Assembly: GCF_001028175.1 (NCBI RefSeq)
Contig: NZ_AEJF01000141.1
Location: 1-64,000 of the forward strand
Source of the DNA: Caballeronia mineralivorans PML1(12)
Lineage (GTDB): Bacteria; Pseudomonadota; Gammaproteobacteria; Burkholderiales; Burkholderiaceae
Length of the DNA stretch: 64,000 nucleotides
Direction of reading: 5' to 3'
Part shown: positions 53,753-61,558 of the stretch, one piece after another
Position numbering within the stretch: the first letter of the stretch is position 1
Layout: each line of letters begins with the position of its first letter
Program-made: the position numbers and the translations under genes
The notes under the pieces: generated by a model
What the model saw: only the letters and a program-made list of their open reading frames with translations
Told to the model about the DNA's origin: nothing
Databases searched by the model: none

Positions 53753-55351
53753 ATGAAAATACTAAAAACGCCTACCGCATCCCATTCTGCGGGATATATC
53801 GACCGCTTCAGAAAAGTCAGCTTGCGCGCCAGCATCACGCTGGTGCTGACGGTTTTCGCGGCACTTCTGATTGCGGTTAGCGCATTGGCAGCCATCGCGC
53901 TCCAGACCAGCAATTCAGCGATCGAAAAGATGTATAAGGAAGACACGCGTTCGCTTCTTCAAATCAAAAGCAGCTATGAGCATGTGATGCACGCACGCCT
54001 CGCGCTCGGCAGCTTTGCGGCGCTGTACGGATTAGGCGATGTTCAGCCGGCGTTGCTTGAAGGCGCACATCGCGACCTTCGCGATTCGGACGAGGAAGTG
54101 CGGGCATACCTGTCGACTGTGTCGGCGGACGATGCCGAAACAGCGCTTCGCGCGCACTTTGTCGCCGCGCGTCAAAAGTATCTGCACGACGGATTGGAGG
54201 CATCGTTCGAAGCGCTTGGTAAAAGCGATTTCTCGGCCTACAAGTCACTCCAGGGCGCTGAAACAGAAGCACTGGCCAACAATTTCGGTGCCCAGGTAGC
54301 TGCGCTGGAAGGCGTCCTGACCGAGCGTCAGAAGGCGCGTTATACGAGCGCTCAAGACCGCTTCCACATGATGCTGGGGCTGCTGGCCGCGGCGGTGATT
54401 GCGTCGTTGGTAGCCGGTACATTCGCGCGTCATGCGCTGCTCAACGCAATCGTCAAGCCGGTCAAGCAGGCCATTCACCAGTTTCAGCGGATCGCTGCGG
54501 GCGACCTGACGAATCCCATCGATACCGGCCGTGACAACGAAATGGGCGCGCTATTGCGCGCGCTCGAGCAAATGCAGCAATCGCTGGTCGAGACGGTGAC
54601 GATCGTGCGCGCCAGCACTGAATCGATCAACGTCGGCGCGACGGAAATCGCCAGCGGCAACAACGACCTCTCCGTTCGAACGGAGCAACAGGCGGCGTCG
54701 CTGGAAACCACGGCGAGCAGCATGGAGCAAATCACAGCGACGGCAAAAGCCAGCTTCGAGAGCGCCCGGCAAGCGAGCGAGATGGCAACGCAAGCATCGG
54801 AAATGGCCGCGAAGGGAGGCGCGGTCGTCAGCAACGTGGTGACCACGATGCAAGGCATCGCCGCGCATTCGAAGAAGATTTCGGAGATCACGAGCGTGAT
54901 CGACGGCATTGCCTTCCAGACGAACATCCTGGCGCTCAACGCTGCAGTTGAGGCGGCGCGTGCTGGCGAACAGGGCCGGGGTTTTGCTGTCGTGGCAGGT
55001 GAGGTGCGCAGCCTGGCGCAGCGCAGTGCATCGGCGGCTCAAGAAATCAAGATGCTGATTCAAGACTCGAGCGCCAACATTGATGCAGGCTCGACGCTGG
55101 TGGAAAGCGCGGGGACGACCATTGGCGGCGTGGTGAGTGCGGTCGAACGCGTTTGCCAGATCGTGACGGAGATCTCGGCGGCAGCGGGGGAACAAAGCAA
55201 GGGGATAGAGCAGGTCAACCTGGCGGTTGCGGCCATGGACCAGAGCACGCAGCAAAATGCGGCACTCGTTGAAGAAGCCGCTGCTGCAGCGCAGTCCCTG
55301 AGAAGCCAGGCGAGAACACTCAGCGACGCTGTCGAGGTGTTTCGGCTTTAA
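53753..55351 (+). CDS. Methyl-accepting chemotaxis protein (Tar-like)
   Basis: 532-residue transmembrane chemoreceptor. A first hydrophobic helix (about 28-50, LVLTVFAALLIAVSALAAIA) precedes a helical periplasmic Tar-type domain with MHARLALGSFAALYGLGD. A second helix (MLGLLAAAVIASLVAGTFA, about 203-221) leads to a HAMP domain (VKPVKQAIHQFQRIAAGDL). The signalling tip is GIAFQTNILALNAAVEAARA with GRGFAVVAGEVRSLAQRSA. There is no C-terminal CheR-binding pentapeptide; it ends in DAVEVFRL. The ligand is unknown; no chemotaxis genes are adjacent. Confidence 0.9.
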   Translation: MKILKTPTASHSAGYIDRFRKVSLRASITLVLTVFAALLIAVSALAAIALQTSNSAIEKMYKEDTRSLLQIKSSYEHVMHARLALGSFAALYGLGDVQPALLEGAHRDLRDSDEEVRAYLSTVSADDAETALRAHFVAARQKYLHDGLEASFEALGKSDFSAYKSLQGAETEALANNFGAQVAALEGVLTERQKARYTSAQDRFHMMLGLLAAAVIASLVAGTFARHALLNAIVKPVKQAIHQFQRIAAGDLTNPIDTGRDNEMGALLRALEQMQQSLVETVTIVRASTESINVGATEIASGNNDLSVRTEQQAASLETTASSMEQITATAKASFESARQASEMATQASEMAAKGGAVVSNVVTTMQGIAAHSKKISEITSVIDGIAFQTNILALNAAVEAARAGEQGRGFAVVAGEVRSLAQRSASAAQEIKMLIQDSSANIDAGSTLVESAGTTIGGVVSAVERVCQIVTEISAAAGEQSKGIEQVNLAVAAMDQSTQQNAALVEEAAAAAQSLRSQARTLSDAVEVFRL

Positions 55352-55358
55352 CGATTGC

Positions 55359-55395
55359 GCTCAAGCCAGCCCTTTTTGCAGCGGCTGGCCTGAGC
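55359..55395. terminator. 13-bp hairpin between convergent genes
   Basis: GCTCAAGCCAGCC (55359-55371) pairs with GGCTGGCCTGAGC (55383-55395) with one mismatch, around an 11-base loop. It lies 8 bp after each of the two convergent stop codons, so a bidirectional terminator is likely despite the lack of U-runs. Confidence 0.5.
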
Positions 55396-55403
55396 GACTG
55401 GAT

Positions 55404-55613
55404 TCAGGCTTGCGGCGCTGCGTTATCAGCCGCTTCCGTACCGCCTTCGTCCTCTTTCTTCTCTACCAGCGATTCCAAAGCGCCGGCGCCTTTAAAACCG
55501 GCCACTGCAGCAATCCCTTTCGTCAGAAGTGAAGCATCCGGATCGACCTTGTCGGTTGCCTCGACTGCGGCGACTGCGCCCACGATCTCACCTACTGTAT
55601 CCAAAATTCCCAT
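55404..55613 (-). CDS. Small acidic protein of unknown function
   Basis: 69 residues from the ATG at 55613 (MGILDTVGEIVGAVAAVEA), or 72 from 55622. The middle is Gly/Ala-rich (GIAAVAGFKGAGALESL) and the tail is acidic (EKKEDEGGTEAADN). No signal peptide or known domain is visible. Its Ala/Gly-rich amphipathic segments might touch a membrane. It is supported by a clean frame and GC-rich third positions, and by the terminator-like hairpin beyond its stop. Function not assigned. Confidence 0.55.
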   Translation of the reverse strand: MGILDTVGEIVGAVAAVEATDKVDPDASLLTKGIAAVAGFKGAGALESLVEKKEDEGGTEAADNAAPQA

Positions 55614-56146
55614 GGTAATCACCGTATATATTGAACGTGAAGGCTTACTGTTTCACGAATATCAAAGGACGTCGCGGTTGGAATCTTCAACGGGATCTTC
55701 CACCGGCGACACTATTTTCCCCAATCGACGAGGTTCATGACTTGCCCTGATGGCGAGACTCTACTCGCCATCATCAGTGACAATATCACTGCGAAAACCG
55801 CGACACTGTAAATTCTTGTTATGTGCCTCCGCGTTCGTTGTCCGGCGGGCCGCCAACACGCGTATCTTCTCACCCCCGATCAGCCCAAACCATCCGTTAG
55901 CGTTAGCGAACGAGCAATTCCTGACTGTCCGCTTACAGCCTGCTGAAGAGGACGAAGCTACCCAATTGATCGCAGATCATCTTTTCGATGTCGTGTAACC
56001 AATGCCGATCAACGGGCGAAATACCTTATGAAGCGCGGTTAATAGCTTGCGCTCAAGTGTCCAGCGCCAGGAAACGTGGAATTTTAGGAATGCCTGATCG
56101 GCAGGCGCGTCGGCAGGTCTCTAAATGACCCTTTCGGAGAGTAACG
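55614..56146. other. Intergenic region with one strong hairpin
   Basis: About 530 bp of lower GC with no reliable gene. It contains the stem-loop at 55749-55772. A weak open frame at 55750-55998 ends in a protein-like stretch (RLQPAEEDEATQLIADHL), but its start is arginine/serine-rich noise, so it may be a decayed gene end. The promoter of the DUF4148 gene must lie near its right end. Confidence 0.4.
55749..55772. other. Perfect 9-bp stem-loop
   Basis: GATGGCGAG and CTCGCCATC flank the 6-base loop ACTCTA. There is no U-run. It is isolated in the intergenic region; purpose unknown. Confidence 0.45.
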
Positions 56147-56401
56147 ATGAAAATGAACAAGTTGACGATGATCATGGCCGTGGCCGCCCTCAGTGTATCG
56201 ACGCTGGCGAGCGCGCAAACTGTGCAGCCCGTGCAGGCGACGGACGCAAATTCAATGCAGGCCGCCGCGAATCAAGGTCCAAAAACGCGCGAGCAAGTGC
56301 GCGCGGAACTGGCCCGCGCTCGCATGGACGGCACCATTCCGCGTTTCGGCAATCCCGATCCGTACGGACCCGGCGGCACACCGAATTTCACGAGGCATTG
56401 A
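56147..56401 (+). CDS. DUF4148-type small exported protein
   Basis: 84 residues: a signal peptide (TMIMAVAALSVSTLASAQ) and a short mature part with KTREQVRAELARARMDGTIP, the core of the DUF4148 family that is common in Burkholderiaceae. A CGGAGAG ribosome site precedes the ATG. The mature tail is Pro/Gly-rich (NPDPYGPGGTPNF). The family has no established function; members are periplasmic and often numerous per genome. Confidence 0.8.
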   Translation: MKMNKLTMIMAVAALSVSTLASAQTVQPVQATDANSMQAAANQGPKTREQVRAELARARMDGTIPRFGNPDPYGPGGTPNFTRH

Positions 56402-56593
56402 ACGACGGCTAGGGAATAGAAAGACGAGCTGAGCGTCAAGATTCAACCCGTCCGTCACGGTAAGGCGGAAGCGGAGAAACCCGGCGCGAGGAACGACCCG
56501 CAGTGTGAATGAAGTTGACTCTAACTGGAAGAAGATAGGTCAATTGCATAGTAATCCTTATATTCTATAAACGAACCTGAAACTGGAGATCCA

Positions 56594-56887
56594 ATGAAAT
56601 CGATTCGAAATATCATTCTCTGTGCAATGCTTCCGCTTTCTTTGGCCGCAGGCCTCGCGCAGGCACAGGGTATCGGGCACAACGGCACGTATCTTATGCC
56701 GCAGAACTATCAAATGATGATGGACAAGCTGACACCGGAACAACGCACCCAGGCCATCACCATCCAGCAGAAAATGATGCAGATGGAGATGGAACACCAG
56801 GAGGCAATGTCTCAGATGGAGATGAAGCACGAGCACGAAATGATGCAAATGCAGAATCAACTGCTGGATCTGTTCAAGGGTCATTAG
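56594..56887 (+). CDS. Small exported Met/His-rich helical protein
   Basis: 97 residues with a Sec signal (LCAMLPLSLAAGLAQAQG). The mature part, about 72 residues, has 14 Met and several His, packed in MMMDKL, KMMQMEMEHQE and EMKHEHEMMQMQ. It is Gln/Glu-rich and likely a single amphipathic helix. LTPEQRTQA is reminiscent of the LTxxQ motif in Spy/CpxP-type periplasmic proteins. Dense Met and His suggest binding of soft metals such as Cu(I) or Ag(I), but no metal genes are adjacent, so this is inference. TGGAG precedes the ATG. Confidence 0.75.
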   Translation: MKSIRNIILCAMLPLSLAAGLAQAQGIGHNGTYLMPQNYQMMMDKLTPEQRTQAITIQQKMMQMEMEHQEAMSQMEMKHEHEMMQMQNQLLDLFKGH

Positions 56888-57092
56888 TCCTGTCCGGCAA
56901 TGACTTACTGAGGCTGCCTGGGGCGTGATGTCGACGTTCTGGCAAGCGGCAGCTTCGGTAACCGGATTCCAGATAACCAAAGCGAGACCCGGGCGACGTA
57001 GTCCTGATAGAGCCGCTCGTCATTTCGCGCGAATTTGCCCGGTGAACCGTGGAGACCGCATCCGGTATTGCCCCGCAGGAGAGGAGGCAGAC

Positions 57093-58001
57093 ATGTCCTT
57101 TCATCATCCCACTCTATCCGTTCCCTCAGGATTGACCGCCTTCGTATTCGCGGGTGGCGGCAGCCTCGGCGCGATCGAGGTTGGCATGCTGCGCGAGTTG
57201 CTCGATCAAGGCGTTCGTCCAGGTTGCGTGATCGGCGCATCCGCCGGAGCCATCAATGCGGCGTATTTTGCCGGCCGGCCCGATAGCGACGGCGTCGCCA
57301 TGCTCGAATTGCTGTGGTGTCGCATCAGGCGGCGGGACATCATGCCGCTCACCATGCTTGGGCTGTTCCAGATGATGCTGCGTGGCCGTTCCCATCTCGT
57401 CGAGGCAACGGCCCTGCGCATGCTGCTGGAGAATAATTTGTCGTATGCACAGGTGGAGCAAGCGGTCATACCGCTCCACATAGTCGCCACTGACATGTTG
57501 GGGGGCAACGAAGTCATCCTCTCATCCGGTCCTGTGGTGGATGCCGTCCTCGCGAGCGCTGCGATTCCCGGCGTGTTCCCGCCGATGCGCATTGGCGACC
57601 GGGACCTGGTCGATGGCGGTGTGGCCAACAATACGCCGATCTCCGTGGCCATCGCGCTCGGTGCGACGCGCGTCATTGTGCTTCCGGCCGGTTTTGCTTG
57701 TGCGCTGCGCAAGCCGCCTGGCAACCCGATTGCGCAGGCCATGCATGCGCTAACGCTTGTCATTGCACGGCAACTTGTGCGCGATCTGGAGTTTTACTCG
57801 TCCCGCGCTGAGATCTTTGTCGTGCCGCCGTTATGTCCGCTCGACGTATCGCCTTACGACTATACGCAATGCGACCGCCTGATCGAGCGTGCAGCCGGGA
57901 ACACACGCGCATGGCTGAGCGAGGGCGGTCTTGAGCGAGCTTTTATGCCAAATGAATTGCGCGAGCACACGCATACCGCGCTGGGTGTAGCGGCTCCATG
58001 A
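57093..58001 (+). CDS. Patatin-like phospholipase
   Basis: 302-residue patatin-family acyl hydrolase. The oxyanion loop is FAGGGSLGA, the nucleophile Ser50 lies in VIGASAGAINAAYF, and the catalytic dyad Asp is about residue 174 in LVDGGVANNTP. The ATG at 57093 has a strong GAGGAGG ribosome site; upstream in-frame starts from 56925 do not. No signal peptide is apparent, so it probably acts on lipids in the cytoplasm or at the inner membrane. C-terminal segments contain DVSPYDYTQCDRLIERA, as in bacterial RssA-like patatins. Confidence 0.85.
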   Translation: MSFHHPTLSVPSGLTAFVFAGGGSLGAIEVGMLRELLDQGVRPGCVIGASAGAINAAYFAGRPDSDGVAMLELLWCRIRRRDIMPLTMLGLFQMMLRGRSHLVEATALRMLLENNLSYAQVEQAVIPLHIVATDMLGGNEVILSSGPVVDAVLASAAIPGVFPPMRIGDRDLVDGGVANNTPISVAIALGATRVIVLPAGFACALRKPPGNPIAQAMHALTLVIARQLVRDLEFYSSRAEIFVVPPLCPLDVSPYDYTQCDRLIERAAGNTRAWLSEGGLERAFMPNELREHTHTALGVAAP

Positions 58002-58037
58002 GGTTTCGACGCAAATGCTTGGCCAACCCCACGACAT

Positions 58038-58077
58038 CGTTTCTGCGCGGACCGCACGTTGACCCGCAGCAGAAACG
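58038..58077. terminator. Hairpin between convergent patatin and permease genes
   Basis: CGTTTCTGCGCGG (58038-58050) pairs with CCGCAGCAGAAACG (58064-58077) with a single bulged base, around a 13-base loop. There is no U-run. It is placed like a bidirectional terminator. Confidence 0.45.
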
Positions 58078-58180
58078 AGCTATTTGCCTGCGTGCCTACT
58101 TCGGCAACAGAACCAGAATCGCATGGATCAGTCGAGCACCGCTTTGAGCGTGTGGCGGGTCAGCGGCGCGCCGTTTGATC

Positions 58181-59533
58181 TTAGCCGCGTACGAACCACG
58201 TTCGTTTAGCGGCAGCAAGCATCGCCCGGTAAGTCAGCCACGATACGACGAACGTGGCCGGTGCGGAGAACGATTGCAACGCACCCGGAAGGTTCATCAG
58301 CAGCAACCCCGCGAATGCGCCGGCGAACCATGCAGTCAGGCCGCCCGGATTGAACGCGGGTACGTGTGAGTCGCGACACTCGATCTCCGTACCGAGCAAG
58401 GTATCGACCTTGGTCGACAGAATATGGGCAAGCGCAACGCCAACCCACGCCACCACAAAGATTCCCTGATACGCGAGTGCTTGCAGGATCTTTGAAAACA
58501 CGTCGGCCATCATCAGCGCATACACCACTACGCCGACCACGAGCGCCCAGACGAACTTCGGCGCGTGTAGACCTGCGACCTTTCGAAAGAACGCTTGCAT
58601 GTTGATCGCGGCAAGATAGTAGTTCGCCGTGTTGATGCGCGACTGCGTGACCCACACGAACAGAAGGCCCCATATCCCCATCAGCTTCAGCAACGCGAGC
58701 ACCACCGATACTTCCGAGAGCGGCCCTAATCCGGGAATCGTGCTGACCAGATAAATACCGACTGCGCCGTTCAACAGGAATGTGACGAGATAGAACGGCA
58801 TGCCGAAATTGAAGCGGCCGTGATAGGGCGCATCCTTCTGGCGGCCGAAGCGTGCATAGTCGAAGGTAAACATCATCAGGACCCACACGCCCATGTAATA
58901 CACGAAGCAATTCCACCAGCCGTTCGCGGGTATGGTGCCCTTGGGACCGAAGTCGAGCCACGCGGCGTTGTAGCCATACTCGTGGGTCGTCAGAAGCACT
59001 GCTGCCAGCAGGCCGAGCAAATAGAAGGGCAGCAGCACGCCGTTGAACTTGTCGAGCCAGTGCTGGACGCTGCCGAACACCAGCGGCACGCTGTAGCAAA
59101 CCACGATCAACGCCGCCCACTTATAGTCCAGCGCCGGGAAGAGGTTGTGTGCCGCGACCGCGATCACGGAGCCTTCGAAGACAGCGTAGTAGATCGCCGT
59201 CGCAAAGAAAATCAGCGTAGCGAGCGCGGCTCCAGCGCCTCCAAACAGCACCCGCGAGAATAGCGCGACCGATAACCCGGTGCGGATCGCATAGCGGCTG
59301 ATGATCGAATTGACAATGCCATACGAGATGACTGAAAGCGCCATGCCGATCAGCGCATTGCGCGTGCCGTACTGTAGCGCGAGCGCTGCCCCGACCACGA
59401 TATAAAACACCGCGCTGCAGACGGCCCACCACGCCATCGTCAGCGAAAATGCGGGCATTCGGGCGCTGTCGGGAACGGAGTGCATCGATAAATCCAGTTC
59501 GTGTCCCGCAGGGTCCTGCGACAAGTTAGCCAT
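58181..59533 (-). CDS. NCS1-family permease (cytosine/purine/hydantoin type)
   Basis: 450-residue inner-membrane transporter of the NCS1 group, which imports nucleobases, allantoin, hydantoins or thiamine with H+ or Na+. The first segments FSLTMAWWAVCSAVFYIVVG and IGMALSVISYGIVNSIISRY, plus FSRVLFGGAGAAL, match the family pattern. The start at 59533 follows AAGGAG/AAGGA; an earlier codon at 59554 has none. It is last in the leftward operon with the PxpABC and carboxylase genes (164-bp gap), so it probably imports their ring-amide substrate. Confidence 0.8.
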   Translation of the reverse strand: MANLSQDPAGHELDLSMHSVPDSARMPAFSLTMAWWAVCSAVFYIVVGAALALQYGTRNALIGMALSVISYGIVNSIISRYAIRTGLSVALFSRVLFGGAGAALATLIFFATAIYYAVFEGSVIAVAAHNLFPALDYKWAALIVVCYSVPLVFGSVQHWLDKFNGVLLPFYLLGLLAAVLLTTHEYGYNAAWLDFGPKGTIPANGWWNCFVYYMGVWVLMMFTFDYARFGRQKDAPYHGRFNFGMPFYLVTFLLNGAVGIYLVSTIPGLGPLSEVSVVLALLKLMGIWGLLFVWVTQSRINTANYYLAAINMQAFFRKVAGLHAPKFVWALVVGVVVYALMMADVFSKILQALAYQGIFVVAWVGVALAHILSTKVDTLLGTEIECRDSHVPAFNPGGLTAWFAGAFAGLLLMNLPGALQSFSAPATFVVSWLTYRAMLAAAKRTWFVRG

Positions 59534-59697
59534 GATCCTTGCTCCTTCAGGCAATAGATTGAAAGAAGCAGGCGCGACCCGCTAACGCCCGCAAATAGAG
59601 AAAAGCACGACTTGAATAACCGCGGGCGAACGTCTTCCGCGCAGCGTCGCGACGAGCACGACGCTGCGGGTTTGCTTCAATTCAAACGAGTACTTTG

Positions 59698-60693
59698 CTA
59701 ACGGCCGAGCATGTCGCGCAAACGAAGCAGTCTTGCGTTTGCGGCGCGACGCGCAGCGAGCGTCTGCTCCATCGATACGGCGACAAAATGCGCGCGATGA
59801 TTCGGCTGCATCTGGCCGATGAGGTCCATGTCCGCGCTGATCACGGTGCCGATGGTCGCGTAGCCACCACCCGAGACCGCGTCGCGATGCAGGATGATCG
59901 GTTCGAGCCCGCTGGGGACCTGGATGGAGCCGATCGGATAACACGCATCGACGATGTTCGAGGGGTCGGCGCCCGCGCCGAAAGGCTGCACACGTTCGCG
60001 GAATTGCAGCGCGCGTCCCTGCTTGTAGCGGTAACCAATGCGGTCCGCTTCCGGCGCGACCACCCAGGTGTCATCGAAGAAGGTGTGGGCCGATTCATCG
60101 GTCAGGCGATGGTGATAGAGCCCGGGCAGCACACGCAGTTCGATTTCCTTGGCGAGAGGCGTTCGGAGATCGACGGGGAGCTCACGGCCTTCTTTCGCTT
60201 GGTGACCGGGCGCAAGGCTTGTCAATCGATCGCCCTTTTGCAGGCGCCGTCCCTCGAGTCCGCCGATGGCACCCAGGGTGTAGGTCGAGCGGCTGCCGAG
60301 CACCACCGGCACGTCGATACCACCGGCCACCGCGAGGCACGCACGGGCGCCAGCCTTGACGTGATCGAATGTGAGCGTGCTCCCGGCCTTGATACGCAGC
60401 GAGACATTGCAGGCCTGTGCGACGCCATCGATCTTCGGCGTCATCTCGGCGCCGGTGACTGCGATCATCGTGTCCGCATGGAACAGCAATTGTGGTCCGA
60501 GCAACGTGCATTCGAGCGCGGCCGCATCTTCGCTATTGCCTACCAGCAAGTTCGCTGCTCGCAATGAAAACTGGTCGAGCGCACCCGACGGCGGAATGCC
60601 GACGTAGTAATAACCTTGCCGCCCGGTATCCTGAACCGAGGTCGCCAGCCCCGGCTTCACTACTTCAATCACACAGGTTTTGTCAGTCGGCAT
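59698..60693 (-). CDS. pxpC: PxpC-like carboxyltransferase/amidase subunit
   Basis: 331-residue protein of the allophanate-hydrolase-subunit-2 family; PxpC is part of ATP-dependent 5-oxoprolinase. Marks are IEVVKPGLATSVQDTGRQGY, GIPPSGALDQFSLRAANLLVGN, AGGIDVPVVLGSRSTYTLGA, and the C-terminal SGGGYATIGTVISADMDLIG. The start at 60693 overlaps the pxpB stop by 11 bp. In this operon it may form the catalytic unit with PxpB while a biotin system supplies carboxylate, so classical 5-oxoproline chemistry is not certain. Confidence 0.8.
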   Translation of the reverse strand: MPTDKTCVIEVVKPGLATSVQDTGRQGYYYVGIPPSGALDQFSLRAANLLVGNSEDAAALECTLLGPQLLFHADTMIAVTGAEMTPKIDGVAQACNVSLRIKAGSTLTFDHVKAGARACLAVAGGIDVPVVLGSRSTYTLGAIGGLEGRRLQKGDRLTSLAPGHQAKEGRELPVDLRTPLAKEIELRVLPGLYHHRLTDESAHTFFDDTWVVAPEADRIGYRYKQGRALQFRERVQPFGAGADPSNIVDACYPIGSIQVPSGLEPIILHRDAVSGGGYATIGTVISADMDLIGQMQPNHRAHFVAVSMEQTLAARRAANARLLRLRDMLGR

Positions 60694-61558
60694 CGAGGAC
60701 CTCGGCGAGTGAGCGGTTATAGGCATCGGGGTCACGCTTGAATTCGCTCAATACGAATCTCACGGGTTTCACGCGCAGTTCGAACGTGCCCGCTTCGACC
60801 TCGGCAACGGCGCGATCATAGGTTTCCCGGTCGATCGCCTTGAACTTGACGATATCGCCGGGCTTGAAGAACACCATGAAATCACGCAAGTAGGAAAGGC
60901 GCTGTTCAGGGTCGAAGATCGGGGCGGGTGTCACGCCGAACATCTGGTAGCCGCCCGCGCCGCGCACCGAGTAGATGCAGCCGAAACAGCCGCCGTGACC
61001 GACGGTGAGTTTGGGGGTATCGGTGCGAGGCCGCAGATACTTCGGCACTTCGAGTTGTCGCGACCTTTCGACCATCTGGAACATGAAGGGCAGGCCCGCG
61101 ACGAAACCGACCATCGAAACAAACCATGGCGCGCCGGAATGCGCGGCGATGAACGCGTCGACGGTGCTCAGGCCGTTGATGCGCGCGGCGTACTCCAGAT
61201 CGGTCGATGACGGATCCTGGTGCCGCTCCCGAAAACGCATGAGGGTCTCATGGGTCCACGGATCGTTGTAGAGCACAGGTATTTCCACGATGCGCGTCTC
61301 CAACTCCAGAGGGGCATCCCCTACTTCCGCTTCGATCTCCTTGAGCAAGTCCAGCAGCGTCTCCGGCGCGATCACGTCCGGATCGTATCGAACCTGATAC
61401 GACGCGTTCGCCGGACAAATCTCCGTCACGCCTGCCACGTTGCGACGCTGTAACTCGCGTGTGATGGCCGTGCCCTTGAAGAACGCATCGAGCGACATGT
61501 CCTCGCTGATCTCGACGAAGATGAATTCATCGCCGCCGAATGTGTACCGGACGCTCAT
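60683..61558 (-). CDS. pxpB: PxpB-like (KipI/allophanate hydrolase subunit 1) protein, extended variant
   Basis: 291 residues, longer than usual PxpB/KipI (about 220-240) owing to a C-terminal extension of roughly 60 residues (RETYDRAVAEVEAGTFELRV onward). The family core has VTEICPANASYQVRYDP, MVGFVAGLPFMFQM and GCIYSVRGAGGYQMFG. The usual ATP-site stretch after the proline-rich loop reads HGGCFGCIY with two Cys, which I do not recall in standard PxpB. It overlaps accC by 4 bp and pxpC by 11 bp. The substrate may differ from 5-oxoproline. Confidence 0.75.
   Translation of the reverse strand: MSVRYTFGGDEFIFVEISEDMSLDAFFKGTAITRELQRRNVAGVTEICPANASYQVRYDPDVIAPETLLDLLKEIEAEVGDAPLELETRIVEIPVLYNDPWTHETLMRFRERHQDPSSTDLEYAARINGLSTVDAFIAAHSGAPWFVSMVGFVAGLPFMFQMVERSRQLEVPKYLRPRTDTPKLTVGHGGCFGCIYSVRGAGGYQMFGVTPAPIFDPEQRLSYLRDFMVFFKPGDIVKFKAIDRETYDRAVAEVEAGTFELRVKPVRFVLSEFKRDPDAYNRSLAEVLDAD

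Noticed and set aside
55750..55998. 82-residue open frame right of the small acidic protein
   Set aside because: It starts in a hairpin, has no ribosome site, and most of it is unlike a protein; only the tail looks coding.
59695..60567. 290-residue rightward frame opposite pxpC
   Set aside because: Antisense shadow of a gene with strong family motifs and overlapping operon neighbours.
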